Assembly: GCF_014650675.1 (NCBI RefSeq)
Contig: NZ_BMVK01000021.1
Span: 62,001-126,000, forward strand
Origin: Streptomyces anulatus
Lineage (GTDB): Bacteria > Actinomycetota > Actinomycetes > Streptomycetales > Streptomycetaceae
Direction: 5' to 3'
DNA length: 64,000 nucleotides
Shown: in pieces, positions 40,903 through 51,474 of the stretch
Numbering within the stretch: the stretch's first letter is position 1
Layout: each line of letters starts with the position of its first letter
Translations under genes and position numbers: made by a program
Notes under the pieces: model-generated
Seen by the model: the letters and a program-made list of their open reading frames with translations, nothing else
Told to the model about the DNA's origin: nothing
Databases searched by the model: none

Positions 40903-41922
40903 ATGACGCGACGACTTGCTCAAGTGGCCCAGAAAGTGGGAGTCAGCGAGGCGACGGTCAGCCGGGTGCTGAACGGCAAGCCGGGCGTCTCCGACGCCAC
41001 CAGGCAGGCTGTTCTCTCCGCGCTGGACGTCCTCGGGTACGAGCGCCCGACCCAGCTGCGCGGCGAACGGGCCCGGCTGGTCGGGCTGGTCCTGCCCGAG
41101 CTGCAGAACCCGATCTTCCCGGCGTTCGCCGAAGTGGTCGGCGGCGCCCTCGCTCAGCAGGGGCTGACCCCGGTGCTCTGCACCCAGACCAAGGGCGGCG
41201 TCTCCGAGGCCGACTACGTCGAGCTGCTTCTCCAGCAGCAGGTTTCCGGCGTGGTCTTCGCGGGCGGCCTCTACCACCAGGCCGACGCCCCGCACGACCA
41301 CTACAAGGTGCTCGCCGACCGCAAGATCCCGGTCGTGCTGATCAACGCGGCCATCGCCCACCTCGGCTTCCCGGGCGTCTCCTGCGACGACTCCGTCGCC
41401 GTCGAGCAGGCCTGGCGGCATCTCGTCTCGCTCGGTCACGAGCGCATCGGACTCGTCCTCGGTCCCTCCGACCACGTGCCCTCGCAGCGCAAGCTCGCAG
41501 CCGCCCGGGTGCTCGCCGAGGAAGCGGGCACGACCGTGCCCGACGAGTGGGTGGCCCGCGCGATGTTCTCCCTGGAGGGCGGGCAGGCCGCCGCGATGCG
41601 ACTGCTGGACCGGGGCGTCACCGGCATCATCTGCGCGAGCGACCCGCTCGCGCTGGGCGCCGTGCGCGCCGCCCGTCGGCGCGGTCTCTCGGTGCCCGGC
41701 GACGTGTCGGTCGTCGGCTACGACGACTCGGCCTTCATGAACTGCACCGAGCCGCCCCTGACCACTGTCCGCCAGCCCATCGAGGCCATGGGGCGCGCGG
41801 CCGTGGAGCTGCTCTCGGTGCAGATCGGCGGGCGGACCGTGCCCTCGGACGAGCTGCTCTTCGAGCCGGAGCTGGTGGTGCGCGGGTCCACCGCGCAGCC
41901 GCCGCGCGAGAATTCCCTGTGA
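40903..41922 (+). CDS. LacI-family transcriptional regulator (MalR/Reg1-like)
   Basis: 339 residues. The N-terminal helix-turn-helix and hinge are RRLAQVAQKVGVSEATVSRVLNGKPGVSDATRQAVLSALDVLGY. The sugar-binding core has RARLVGLVLPELQNPIFPAFAEVV, IPVVLINAA, GVSCDDSVAVEQAWRHLVSLGHERIGLVLGP and the C-terminal VSVVGYDDSAFMNCTEPPLTTVRQPIEAMG. No Shine-Dalgarno site precedes the ATG; the -10 sits seven bases before it, suggesting a leaderless message. It is not followed by sugar-transport genes here, so its regulon is elsewhere; the ligand is probably a sugar or phosphosugar. Confidence 0.93.
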   Translation: MTRRLAQVAQKVGVSEATVSRVLNGKPGVSDATRQAVLSALDVLGYERPTQLRGERARLVGLVLPELQNPIFPAFAEVVGGALAQQGLTPVLCTQTKGGVSEADYVELLLQQQVSGVVFAGGLYHQADAPHDHYKVLADRKIPVVLINAAIAHLGFPGVSCDDSVAVEQAWRHLVSLGHERIGLVLGPSDHVPSQRKLAAARVLAEEAGTTVPDEWVARAMFSLEGGQAAAMRLLDRGVTGIICASDPLALGAVRAARRRGLSVPGDVSVVGYDDSAFMNCTEPPLTTVRQPIEAMGRAAVELLSVQIGGRTVPSDELLFEPELVVRGSTAQPPRENSL

Positions 41923-41971
41923 TCCGTAGCTAATTTGCGCTGCCCGAGCCTCTGGTCCGGACCTGATGGCT

Positions 41972-43225
41972 CTAGGGGGCGGGCAGTGGCTGCGGCGGCC
42001 GGGGGCCCGTGTACTGCCCGCTGGGGCGGATGCGGAGCGGGCGCTCCCCGTACTCCTCCAGCGCGTGGGCGATCCAGCCCGCGGTGCGGGACACCGCGAA
42101 CACGGTCTCGCCCGCGTCCGCCGGCATCCCCCGGGAGACGGACAGGACGGCCAGGGCCAGGTCGATGTTGGCGTGCAGCGGAGCGTGCCGTGCCGTCGTG
42201 CCGACCACCTCGCGGGCCGCCGCCAGCGCCCCGCCGGCCTGCGGTACGTCCTCCAGCAGCGCGAACAGGGCCGTCGCCCGGGGGTCCTCGCCCCGGTACA
42301 GCCGGTGGCCCAGGCCCGGCACCCGCCGCCCGGTCCGCAGATGATCGGCGACCACGGGGACCGCACTGCCCCGGTCCACCGCCTCCCGGAGCATCCGGTG
42401 CGCCAGCCCGCTCGCCGCGCCGTGCAGCGGCCCCTCCAGTACGCCGAGGCCCGCCGAGACCACGGCGTACGGGTGGGCCCGCGCGGAGGCGGCGACCCGG
42501 GCGGCCAGGGTGGAGGCGGCCAGGTCGTGGTCGATCAGGAGGGCCAGGGCCGCGTTCAGCACGGCGAGGGAGGGGGCGTCGGCCGGCTCGGCGGTGAGCC
42601 GTGACCACAGCTCCCGCGCCAGGGAGCCGCCGCCGTCCTCCGGGTCGCCGAGCGTCGGCAGAGCGCCCACGAGGGTCGGGATCAGGCTCCGGGCGCTGCT
42701 CAGCACCGCCTCGGGCGACAGGTCGAACCGCAGCGGATCCGTGGCCGCCGCAGCGGTCACCGCCACCCGCAGCCGGTCCGTGGACCCGCTGTGCGCGGGC
42801 AGTGCGCCGACCGTCCGGCGGGCCGCCGCGAGGGTTCCGGCGGCCGCGGTGAACCGGGCGCCGGGACGCAGTTCGCCCGTCCACAGCCACTCGGCGACCT
42901 CCTCGTAGCTGTAGCGCCGGGCCAGCTCCGTCGCGTCGACCCCTCGGAAGAAGCAGCGGTCGTCCTCGATGAGCGTGATGCCGGTGCGGAACGCCAGGTC
43001 GCTCCCGGCCGGGGAGGCGTCCCGGCGTCCCGAGCGCCGGGCCAGCGCCCGGACCTCGTCGGCGTCGAACGTGCTGCCCCGGCCCCCGGGGGCCCGCACG
43101 CTGCTCAGCTGGCCGCGGCTGACGTAGGCGTACACCGTCTCCGGCTTCACGCCCAGCAGCTCGGCGGCCTCCCGGGTGGTGAGCCGGGGCGCCCCCCGCT
43201 CGTCGGGCGCTGATTGATCCGTCAT
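41972..43225 (-). CDS. Citrate synthase-like protein with N-terminal HTH domain
   Basis: 417 residues from ATG 43225 (an upstream in-frame ATG at 43243 is possible). Residues 10-60 form an excisionase/MerR-type helix-turn-helix (LTTREAAELLGVKPETVYAYVSRGQLSSV, then GRGSTFDADEVRALA). The rest is a citrate-synthase fold. Catalytic positions equivalent to pig His274, His320 and Asp375 are present: LEGPLHGAASGLAH, GLGHRLYRGEDPR and HANIDLALAVL; the oxaloacetate arginine is in RPLRIRPSGQYTGP. It could be a DNA-binding, metabolite-sensing regulator, an enzyme, or both. It is divergent from a second paralogue; both have homologues side by side in S. coelicolor. Confidence 0.92.
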   Translation of the reverse strand: MTDQSAPDERGAPRLTTREAAELLGVKPETVYAYVSRGQLSSVRAPGGRGSTFDADEVRALARRSGRRDASPAGSDLAFRTGITLIEDDRCFFRGVDATELARRYSYEEVAEWLWTGELRPGARFTAAAGTLAAARRTVGALPAHSGSTDRLRVAVTAAAATDPLRFDLSPEAVLSSARSLIPTLVGALPTLGDPEDGGGSLARELWSRLTAEPADAPSLAVLNAALALLIDHDLAASTLAARVAASARAHPYAVVSAGLGVLEGPLHGAASGLAHRMLREAVDRGSAVPVVADHLRTGRRVPGLGHRLYRGEDPRATALFALLEDVPQAGGALAAAREVVGTTARHAPLHANIDLALAVLSVSRGMPADAGETVFAVSRTAGWIAHALEEYGERPLRIRPSGQYTGPRPPQPLPAP

Positions 43226-43282
43226 GCCGACCACCGTATCCATCCTGAATCCATGAGGGAGCCCAAGGATCCCGCTCCATAT

Positions 43283-43326
43283 ATTGATTCAATCAATGTT
43301 GACAGGAATCGAGTCAAGCATAGACA
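43283..43326 (+). promoter_or_regulatory. Promoter and palindrome between the citrate-synthase paralogues
   Basis: ATTGATTCAATCAAT (43283-43297) is a perfect 15-bp palindrome. One base further is TTGACA (-35, 43299-43304), with TAGACA (43321-43326) as -10 after 16 bases. The half-site recurs as AATCAAT at 43332-43338. The palindrome lies in the 138-base divergent gap and is a likely operator for the HTH-fused paralogue. Confidence 0.7.
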
Positions 43327-43363
43327 GTCGAATCAATGTTCCGTCGTCGAAAAGAGAACAGCC

Positions 43364-44509
43364 ATGACCACCCCCCCTGCCGTCCCCCGCGGTCTCGCCG
43401 GCGTCGTCGTCACCGACACCGCCCTGGGCGACGTGCGCGGTCGCGAGGGCTTCTACCACTACCGCCAGTACTCGGCGATCGAGCTCGCACAGACCCGCGG
43501 CTTCGAGGACGTCTGGTACCTGATGGTCCACGGGGAACTGCCGGACCGGGCGGCCGCCGCCGACTTCGCCGCCCGCACGGCCGCACTGCGCACCCTGCCC
43601 GCCGAGGTGCGCGAGGCGCTCCCCGCCATCGCCCGCGCCGGCGCCGTCTCCGGGCCTCTCGCCGGACTGCGCACGGCTCTGTCCCTGCTCGGCGCCTCGG
43701 CCGGATTCCGCCCCGTGTACGACATCGGGGCCGAGCAGCGGCGGGAGGACGCGCTCGCCGCCTGCGCGGCCGTCCCCACGATCCTCACCGCCCTCCACCG
43801 GCTGGGCCAGGGGCTCTCGCCGGTCGAACCCCGCGAGGACCTGCCGCACGCCGCGAACTACCTGTACATGCTGACCGGGTCGGAGCCGGAGCCCGAGCAC
43901 GCCAGGGCCGTCGAGCAGTACCTCATCTCGACCGTCGACCACGGCTTCAACGCCTCCACCTTCACCGCCCGGGTCGTCGCATCCACCGGAGCCGACCTGG
44001 CCGCCTGCCTGGTCGCGGCGGTCGGCGCGCTCTCCGGACCGCTGCACGGCGGAGCCCCCAGCCGGGCCCTGGACACCCTGGACGCCATCGGCACCCCGGA
44101 CCGCATCGACGGCTGGATCCGCGAACAGGTCCTCTCGGGCCGCCGCATCATGGGCTTCGGCCACCCGGTCTACCGCACCGAGGACCCGCGCTCCCGGATG
44201 CTCAAGTCCCTCGCACAGGGCTTCGGCGGACCGCTCGTGGACTTCGCCGTGGAGGTGGAACGCCAGGTCGAGGCCATCCTCGCCGAGCTCAAGCCGGGCC
44301 GGGAACTGCACACCAACGTGGAGTTCTACGCCGGAGTGGTCATGGAACTGTGCGGGCTGCCGCGCGCGATGTTCACCCCCACCTTCTCCGCGGCACGGGT
44401 GATCGGCTGGAGCGCCAATATCCTGGAGCAGGCGGAGGACTCGAAGATCATCCGCCCGGCGGCCCGCTACGTCGGCGCACCCCCGCCGCAGCCGGTCCCG
44501 GCACCCTGA
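43364..44509 (+). CDS. Citrate synthase paralogue
   Basis: 381 residues from ATG 43364. It has GREGFYHYRQYSAIELAQTRGFEDVWYLMVHGELPD at the start, then GPLHGGAPSRAL (His274 equivalent), MGFGHPVYRTEDPR (His320) and IIRPAARYVG (substrate Arg). The position of the catalytic Asp375 (usually NVDFYS) is Glu here, in HTNVEFYAGVV. Asp-to-Glu at this site greatly slows the pig enzyme, so activity or substrate may differ, or it may act as partner of the HTH-fused paralogue. The next gene, a CobW-type GTPase, starts 23 bases on. Short for primary GltA (about 430). Confidence 0.9.
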   Translation: MTTPPAVPRGLAGVVVTDTALGDVRGREGFYHYRQYSAIELAQTRGFEDVWYLMVHGELPDRAAAADFAARTAALRTLPAEVREALPAIARAGAVSGPLAGLRTALSLLGASAGFRPVYDIGAEQRREDALAACAAVPTILTALHRLGQGLSPVEPREDLPHAANYLYMLTGSEPEPEHARAVEQYLISTVDHGFNASTFTARVVASTGADLAACLVAAVGALSGPLHGGAPSRALDTLDAIGTPDRIDGWIREQVLSGRRIMGFGHPVYRTEDPRSRMLKSLAQGFGGPLVDFAVEVERQVEAILAELKPGRELHTNVEFYAGVVMELCGLPRAMFTPTFSAARVIGWSANILEQAEDSKIIRPAARYVGAPPPQPVPAP

Positions 44510-44532
44510 CGACGCCCCCAGGAAGGCCCCCG

Positions 44533-45675
44533 TTGACCCCGCCCCGCACCCCGCAGATCCCGGTCGTCGTCCTGGCGGGCTTCCTCGGCTCCGGCAAGAC
44601 CACGCTCCTGAACCATCTGCTCCGCAACCGCGCGGGCACCAGGATCGGCGTGATCGTCAACGACTTCGGGGCCATCGAGATCGACGCCATGACCGTCTCG
44701 GGACAGGTCGGCTCGACGGTCTCGCTGGGCAACGGCTGCCTGTGCTGCGCCGTCGACGCGAGCGAACTCGACACCTTCCTGGAGACCCTGACCCGGCCGT
44801 CCGCCCGACTGGACGTGATCGTCATCGAGGCGAGCGGGCTGGCCGAACCCCAGGAACTCGTCCGCATGCTGCTGGCCAGCGACAACCCGCACATCCTGTA
44901 CGGGGGCCTCGTCGAGGTCGTCGACGCGGCGGAGTTCGACCGCACACGTCAGCGGCACCCCGAGATCGACCGCCATCTCGCCGTCGCCGACCTCGTCGTC
45001 CTGAACAAGACCGACCGGGTGGGGGAGGCCGAGCGGGAGCGGCTGCGAGCGGCCGTCGCGGAGCTGAGCGGCCCCGCCGCCGTGATCTCCGCCGTGCACG
45101 GCCGGATCGACCCCGAGCTCCTCTTCGACCCGGCCCTGCGGCCGGACCACGAGGACAAGGTCCGCCAGCTCACCTTCGAGGACCTGCTGCGGGAGGAGGC
45201 GCCCGACGGGCACGACGACCATCTCCACGCCTCGTACGAGAGCGTCGACTTCACCTCGGACATCCCCATGGACCCGCGCCGCTTCATGGAGTTCCTCGAC
45301 TCCCGGCCCGACGGGCTCTACCGGATCAAGGGGTTCGCGGACTTCGGCGAGGGGGACCGGGACCACACCTACGCGCTGCACGCGGTGGGCCGTTTCCTGC
45401 GCTTCGTCCCCCGCCCGTGGGCGCGCGGCGAACAGCGGCTCACCCAGCTCGTCATGATCGGCGCGGGCATCGACGCCGCGGCGCTGTCGGCCGGACTCGC
45501 CGCCTGCCGCGCGGACGGGGCCGAGCGGGCGGACGAGCCCGGGCGTGCGGACGCCGCCGAAGTCGAGCGTGCCATGTGGGGCGTGCTCCGCTACGTACAG
45601 GAGCAGGCCCCCGAACCGGAAGTCTTCGACGCACACGGGACGGCCGACCCGCGGGAAGCGGCCGCGGAGGCATAA
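44533..45675 (+). CDS. CobW/COG0523-family GTPase (putative metallochaperone)
   Basis: 380 residues from TTG 44533, with GGAAGG six bases upstream. G1 is VVLAGFLGSGKTTLLNHLL; the metal-binding CxCC of the family is GNGCLCCAVD (near residue 65-74); the acidic guide motif is VIEASGLAEPQELV and the guanine motif is VVLNKTD. A His/Asp-rich spot, DGHDDHLHAS, precedes the CobW C-terminal domain (FTSDIPMDPRRFMEFLDSRPDGLYRIKGF). These GTPases insert or store zinc, cobalt or another metal. It directly follows the citrate-synthase paralogue and is probably cotranscribed, which is an unusual partner; no Zur box was seen in the upstream 130-base promoter region. Confidence 0.92.
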   Translation: MTPPRTPQIPVVVLAGFLGSGKTTLLNHLLRNRAGTRIGVIVNDFGAIEIDAMTVSGQVGSTVSLGNGCLCCAVDASELDTFLETLTRPSARLDVIVIEASGLAEPQELVRMLLASDNPHILYGGLVEVVDAAEFDRTRQRHPEIDRHLAVADLVVLNKTDRVGEAERERLRAAVAELSGPAAVISAVHGRIDPELLFDPALRPDHEDKVRQLTFEDLLREEAPDGHDDHLHASYESVDFTSDIPMDPRRFMEFLDSRPDGLYRIKGFADFGEGDRDHTYALHAVGRFLRFVPRPWARGEQRLTQLVMIGAGIDAAALSAGLAACRADGAERADEPGRADAAEVERAMWGVLRYVQEQAPEPEVFDAHGTADPREAAAEA

Positions 45676-45708
45676 CGCCCCCGGCCGCTCCCCGTCGTAC
45701 GGGAGGAA

Positions 45709-45750
45709 CCCCCGGGAAGGAGCCCCCGGGAAGGTGTCCCGGGGAAGGAG
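45709..45750. repeat. Three 14-bp tandem repeats
   Basis: CCCCCGGGAAGGAG, CCCCCGGGAAGGTG and TCCCGGGGAAGGAG follow each other exactly, between the convergent ends of the GTPase gene and parC. No other terminator was seen in this gap. Confidence 0.85.
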
Positions 45751-45756
45751 CCCCGC

Positions 45757-48213
<2,457 letters not shown>

Positions 48214-48240
48214 CGCGGCTGCGACTCCTTCACAGATTCT

Positions 48241-48303
48241 GTTCGGACAACCTGAGCTTGTTCGGTACAACACGAGCTACTGACGCGGTCCATTGTGGAC
48301 CGC
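48241..48303. promoter_or_regulatory. Direct repeats and inverted repeat upstream of parC
   Basis: GTTCGGACAACCTGAGC (48241-48257) and GTTCGGTACAACACGAGC (48260-48277) are near-identical copies about 20 bases apart. Next to them GCGGTCCA-TTG-TGGACCGC (48285-48303) is a perfect inverted repeat. They lie within 90 bases of the parC start, in the divergent gap before the M16 operon (48214-48481). Confidence 0.7.
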
Positions 48304-48481
48304 CGGACTGACAACGCCGACCTCGACCCGTCCGAAGCGGGCCGAGGGGGCCCGCCCGGACAGCGTCCGCGACACCATCGACGGAAACATCCGAGGAACG
48401 GGAACTTCGCCAGGTGCCGGTGCGCTTGCTTAGAGTGGCAGGTCTGGCAGGAAGTCCAGTATCGCGATCGAAGGGACGTAC

Positions 48482-49846
48482 ATGCCCATGGGTCACACGG
48501 CCACCGCACAGGCCGGCTCCGGCGGCTTGACAGCGACCGAGCACCGCCTGGCCAACGGCCTGCGTGTGGTGCTCTCCGAGGACCATCTGACCCCGGTCGC
48601 CGCGGTCTGCCTCTGGTACGACGTCGGCTCGCGCCACGAGGTCAAGGGACGCACCGGTCTGGCTCACCTCTTCGAGCACCTGATGTTCCAGGGCTCGGGC
48701 CAGGTCAAGGGGAACGGTCACTTCGAGCTCGTCCAGGGGGCCGGCGGCTCGCTCAACGGGACGACCAGCTTCGAGCGGACCAACTACTTCGAGACCATGC
48801 CCACCCACCAGGTGGAGCTGGCTCTCTGGCTCGAAGCCGACCGGATGGGATCCCTCCTCGCCGCGCTCGACGAGGAGTCCATGGAGAACCAGCGCGACGT
48901 CGTCAAGAACGAACGCCGCCAGCGTTACGACAACGTGCCCTACGGCACCGCGTTCGAGAAGCTGACCGCCCTCTCCTACCCCGAGGGCCACCCCTACCAC
49001 CACACCCCGATCGGCTCCATGGCCGACCTGGACGCGGCCACGCTGGAGGACGCCCGCGCGTTCTTCCGTACGTACTACGCGCCCAACAACGCGGTGATCT
49101 CGGTGGTCGGCGACATCGACCCCGAGCAGACGCTCGCCTGGATCGAGAAGTACTTCGGTTCCATCCCCTCCCACGACGGCAAGCAGCCGCCGCGTGACGG
49201 GACGCTGCCCGGGACCATCGGCGAGCAGCTGCGCGAAGTGGTGCACGAGGAGGTCCCGGCGCGCGCGCTGATGGCCGCCTACCGCCTCCCCCACGACGGC
49301 ACCCGCGCCTGTGACGCCGCCGACCTGGCGCTCACCGTGCTGGGCGGCGGCGAGTCCTCCCGCCTGCACAACCGCCTGGTCCGCCGCGACCGTACGGCGG
49401 TGGCGGCCGGTTTCGGGCTGCTGCGGCTCGCCGGCGCACCCTCGCTGGGCTGGCTGGACGTGAAGACGTCCGGCGGCGTCGAGGTGGAGACGATCGAGGC
49501 CGCGGTCGACGAGGAGCTCGCCCGGTTCGCCTCCGAGGGGCCCACCCCCGAGGAAATGGAGCGGGCGCAGGCGCAGTTGGAGCGCGAGTGGCTGGACCGG
49601 CTCGGCACGGTCGCCGGCCGCGCCGACGAACTGTGCCGCTACGCGGTCCTGTTCGGCGACCCGCAGCTCGCCCTGAGCGCCGTGGGCCGCGTCCTGGACG
49701 TCACCGCGGAGGAGGTGCGCGCGGCGGCCGAGGCGGCCCTGCGCCCCGACAACCGGGCGGTGCTGGTCTACGAGCCCATCGAGCCGGCCGACGAGGCCGC
49801 CGAGGGCGAAGAGGGCACCGACGCGCACGAGGGGGCGGACAAGTGA
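48482..49846 (+). CDS. M16-family zinc peptidase, catalytic subunit
   Basis: 454 residues from ATG 48482, with AAGGGA seven bases before. The inverted zinc motif HxxEH is present as GLAHLFEHLMFQGS (near residue 61-65), with the distal glutamate in ENQRDVVKNERRQRYDN. The rest follows the processing-peptidase fold (GHPYHHTPIGSMADLDAA, YYAPNNAVISVVGDIDPEQ). These enzymes degrade or trim peptides in a clamshell chamber. The stop overlaps the start of a second, HxxEH-less M16 gene, so the two form a heterodimer like mitochondrial processing peptidase. No signal peptide, so it acts in the cytoplasm. Confidence 0.93.
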   Translation: MPMGHTATAQAGSGGLTATEHRLANGLRVVLSEDHLTPVAAVCLWYDVGSRHEVKGRTGLAHLFEHLMFQGSGQVKGNGHFELVQGAGGSLNGTTSFERTNYFETMPTHQVELALWLEADRMGSLLAALDEESMENQRDVVKNERRQRYDNVPYGTAFEKLTALSYPEGHPYHHTPIGSMADLDAATLEDARAFFRTYYAPNNAVISVVGDIDPEQTLAWIEKYFGSIPSHDGKQPPRDGTLPGTIGEQLREVVHEEVPARALMAAYRLPHDGTRACDAADLALTVLGGGESSRLHNRLVRRDRTAVAAGFGLLRLAGAPSLGWLDVKTSGGVEVETIEAAVDEELARFASEGPTPEEMERAQAQLEREWLDRLGTVAGRADELCRYAVLFGDPQLALSAVGRVLDVTAEEVRAAAEAALRPDNRAVLVYEPIEPADEAAEGEEGTDAHEGADK

Positions 49847-51243
49847 GCGACGCCGCCGTGACTGGAGTAGCCATGGAGTACCACCCGCAGCCCACGCCCG
49901 GCACGGCCCGCCCCTGGGCCTTCCCGGCGCCCGAGCGCGGCGCCCTGCCCAACGGGCTGACCGTGCTGCGCTGCCACCGCCCCGGCCAGCAGGTCGTCGC
50001 GGTGGAGATCTTCCTGGACGCGCCGTTGGAGGCCGAGCCCGAGGGCCTGGACGGTGTGGCCACGATCATGTCGCGGGCGCTCTCCGAGGGCACCGACAAG
50101 CACAGCGCCGAGGAGTTCGCCGCCGAGCTGGAGCGCTGCGGCGCCACGCTCGACGCGCACGCCGACCACCCCGGCGTCCGGGTCTCCCTTGAGGTCCCGG
50201 CCTCCCGGCTGACCAAGGCCCTCGGTCTGGTCGCCGAGGCGCTGCGGGCCCCGGCCTTCGACGGGAGCGAGATCGAGCGCCTCGTCGGCAACCGGCTCGA
50301 CGAGATCCCGCACGAGCAGGCCAACCCGTCCCGGCGCGCCGCCAAGCAGCTCTCCAAGGAGCTGTTCCCGGCCACCGCCCGGATGTCCCGCCCGCGCCTG
50401 GGCACCGAGGAGACGGTCCGGCGGATCGACGAGAGGGCCGTGCGCGCCTTCTTCGACGCCCATGTCCGTCCGTCCACCGCGACGGCCGTGATCGTCGGCG
50501 ACCTGACCGGCATCGACCTGGACGCGCTGCTGGCGGAGACCCTCGGCGACTGGTCGGGCGACGCCGGCCGGACCCGCCCGGTGCCGCCCATCACCGCGAA
50601 CGACACCGGCCGCGTCGTGATCGTGGACCGGCCCGGCGCGGTCCAGACCCAGCTGCTGATCGGCCGCATCGGCGCCGACCGGCACGAGCGCGTGTGGCCC
50701 GCCCAGGTGCTCGGCACGTACTGCCTGGGCGGCACCCTCACCTCCCGGCTGGACCGGGTGCTGCGCGAGGAGAAGGGCTACACCTACGGGGTGCGGGCCT
50801 TCGCCCAGGTGCTGCGCTCCAGCGGTCCCGACTCGGGCGGCGCGGCCATGCTCGCGATCAGCGGCTCGGTGGACACGGAGTCCACGGGCCCGGCGCTGGA
50901 CGACCTCTGGAAGGTCCTGCGGACGCTGGCCGCCGAGGGTCTGACCGACGCCGAGCGTGAGACGGCCGTGCAGAACCTGGTGGGCGTCGCCCCGCTGAAG
51001 TTCGAGACCGCCGCCTCCGTCGCGAGCACGTTGGCCGACCAGGTCGAGCAGCACCTGCCCGACGACTACCAGGCCCACCTCTACGCCCGGCTCGCCGAGA
51101 CGGGCACCGTGGAGGCGACCGCCGCCGTGGTCAGCGCCTTCCCGGTCGACCGGCTGGTCACGGTCCTCGTGGGGGACGCCGCGCGGATCGAGGAGCCCGT
51201 GAGGGCCCTCGGCATCGGAGAGGTGTCCGTCGTCACCGGCTGA
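49843..51243 (+). CDS. M16-family peptidase homologue, non-catalytic subunit
   Basis: 466 residues from GTG 49843, four-base overlap with the catalytic subunit gene (GTGA). At the place of HxxEH it reads TIMSRALSEGTDKHSAEEF, with no zinc ligands, so it cannot cleave by itself. It keeps the substrate-binding C-terminal half, with LGTYCLGGTLTSRLDRVLREEKGYTYGVRAF, including the Arg/Tyr residues that the active M16 partner needs in trans. A second ATG at 49873 (MEYHPQPTPG) is a possible alternative start. Confidence 0.92.
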   Translation: MSDAAVTGVAMEYHPQPTPGTARPWAFPAPERGALPNGLTVLRCHRPGQQVVAVEIFLDAPLEAEPEGLDGVATIMSRALSEGTDKHSAEEFAAELERCGATLDAHADHPGVRVSLEVPASRLTKALGLVAEALRAPAFDGSEIERLVGNRLDEIPHEQANPSRRAAKQLSKELFPATARMSRPRLGTEETVRRIDERAVRAFFDAHVRPSTATAVIVGDLTGIDLDALLAETLGDWSGDAGRTRPVPPITANDTGRVVIVDRPGAVQTQLLIGRIGADRHERVWPAQVLGTYCLGGTLTSRLDRVLREEKGYTYGVRAFAQVLRSSGPDSGGAAMLAISGSVDTESTGPALDDLWKVLRTLAAEGLTDAERETAVQNLVGVAPLKFETAASVASTLADQVEQHLPDDYQAHLYARLAETGTVEATAAVVSAFPVDRLVTVLVGDAARIEEPVRALGIGEVSVVTG

Positions 51244-51269
51244 CGCACCCGTGGCACACCGCCGCGAGC

Positions 51270-51303
51270 AGGACCCCGACGGGCATCAGTTCGTCGGGGT
51301 CCT
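51270..51303 (+). terminator. Terminator of the M16 operon
   Basis: Perfect 12-bp arms AGGACCCCGACG and complement, ten-base loop, followed by TCCTGTTT, one of the few T-rich tails in this window. Confidence 0.93.
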
Positions 51304-51394
51304 TCCTGTTTCGCCCGATTAGTTCATTCCATCCCCTTTGGGGGAGAGGTTGCCTGTCTGCCCTGTGGGATGTGCGACAAATCCCCTGGTCCGT

Positions 51395-51424
51395 TTGGTG
51401 ATGGGAAGTCGCCCGGCCTAGCGT
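51395..51424 (+). promoter_or_regulatory. Candidate promoter of the riboswitch transcript
   Basis: TTGGTG (51395-51400), 18 bases, TAGCGT (51419-51424). It would start transcription about 45 bases before the riboswitch core. Confidence 0.5.
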
Positions 51425-51474
51425 CGGCTCGGCTGTCCGTCACCCGTATGCCGCAGCCGCGGCGCCGGGCAGTC

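Noticed and set aside
43336..45675. Apparent fusion of a long Arg/Pro-rich region with the CobW GTPase
   Set aside because: The upstream part is a +1 frame of the citrate-synthase paralogue; the TTG at 44533 has a good ribosome site.
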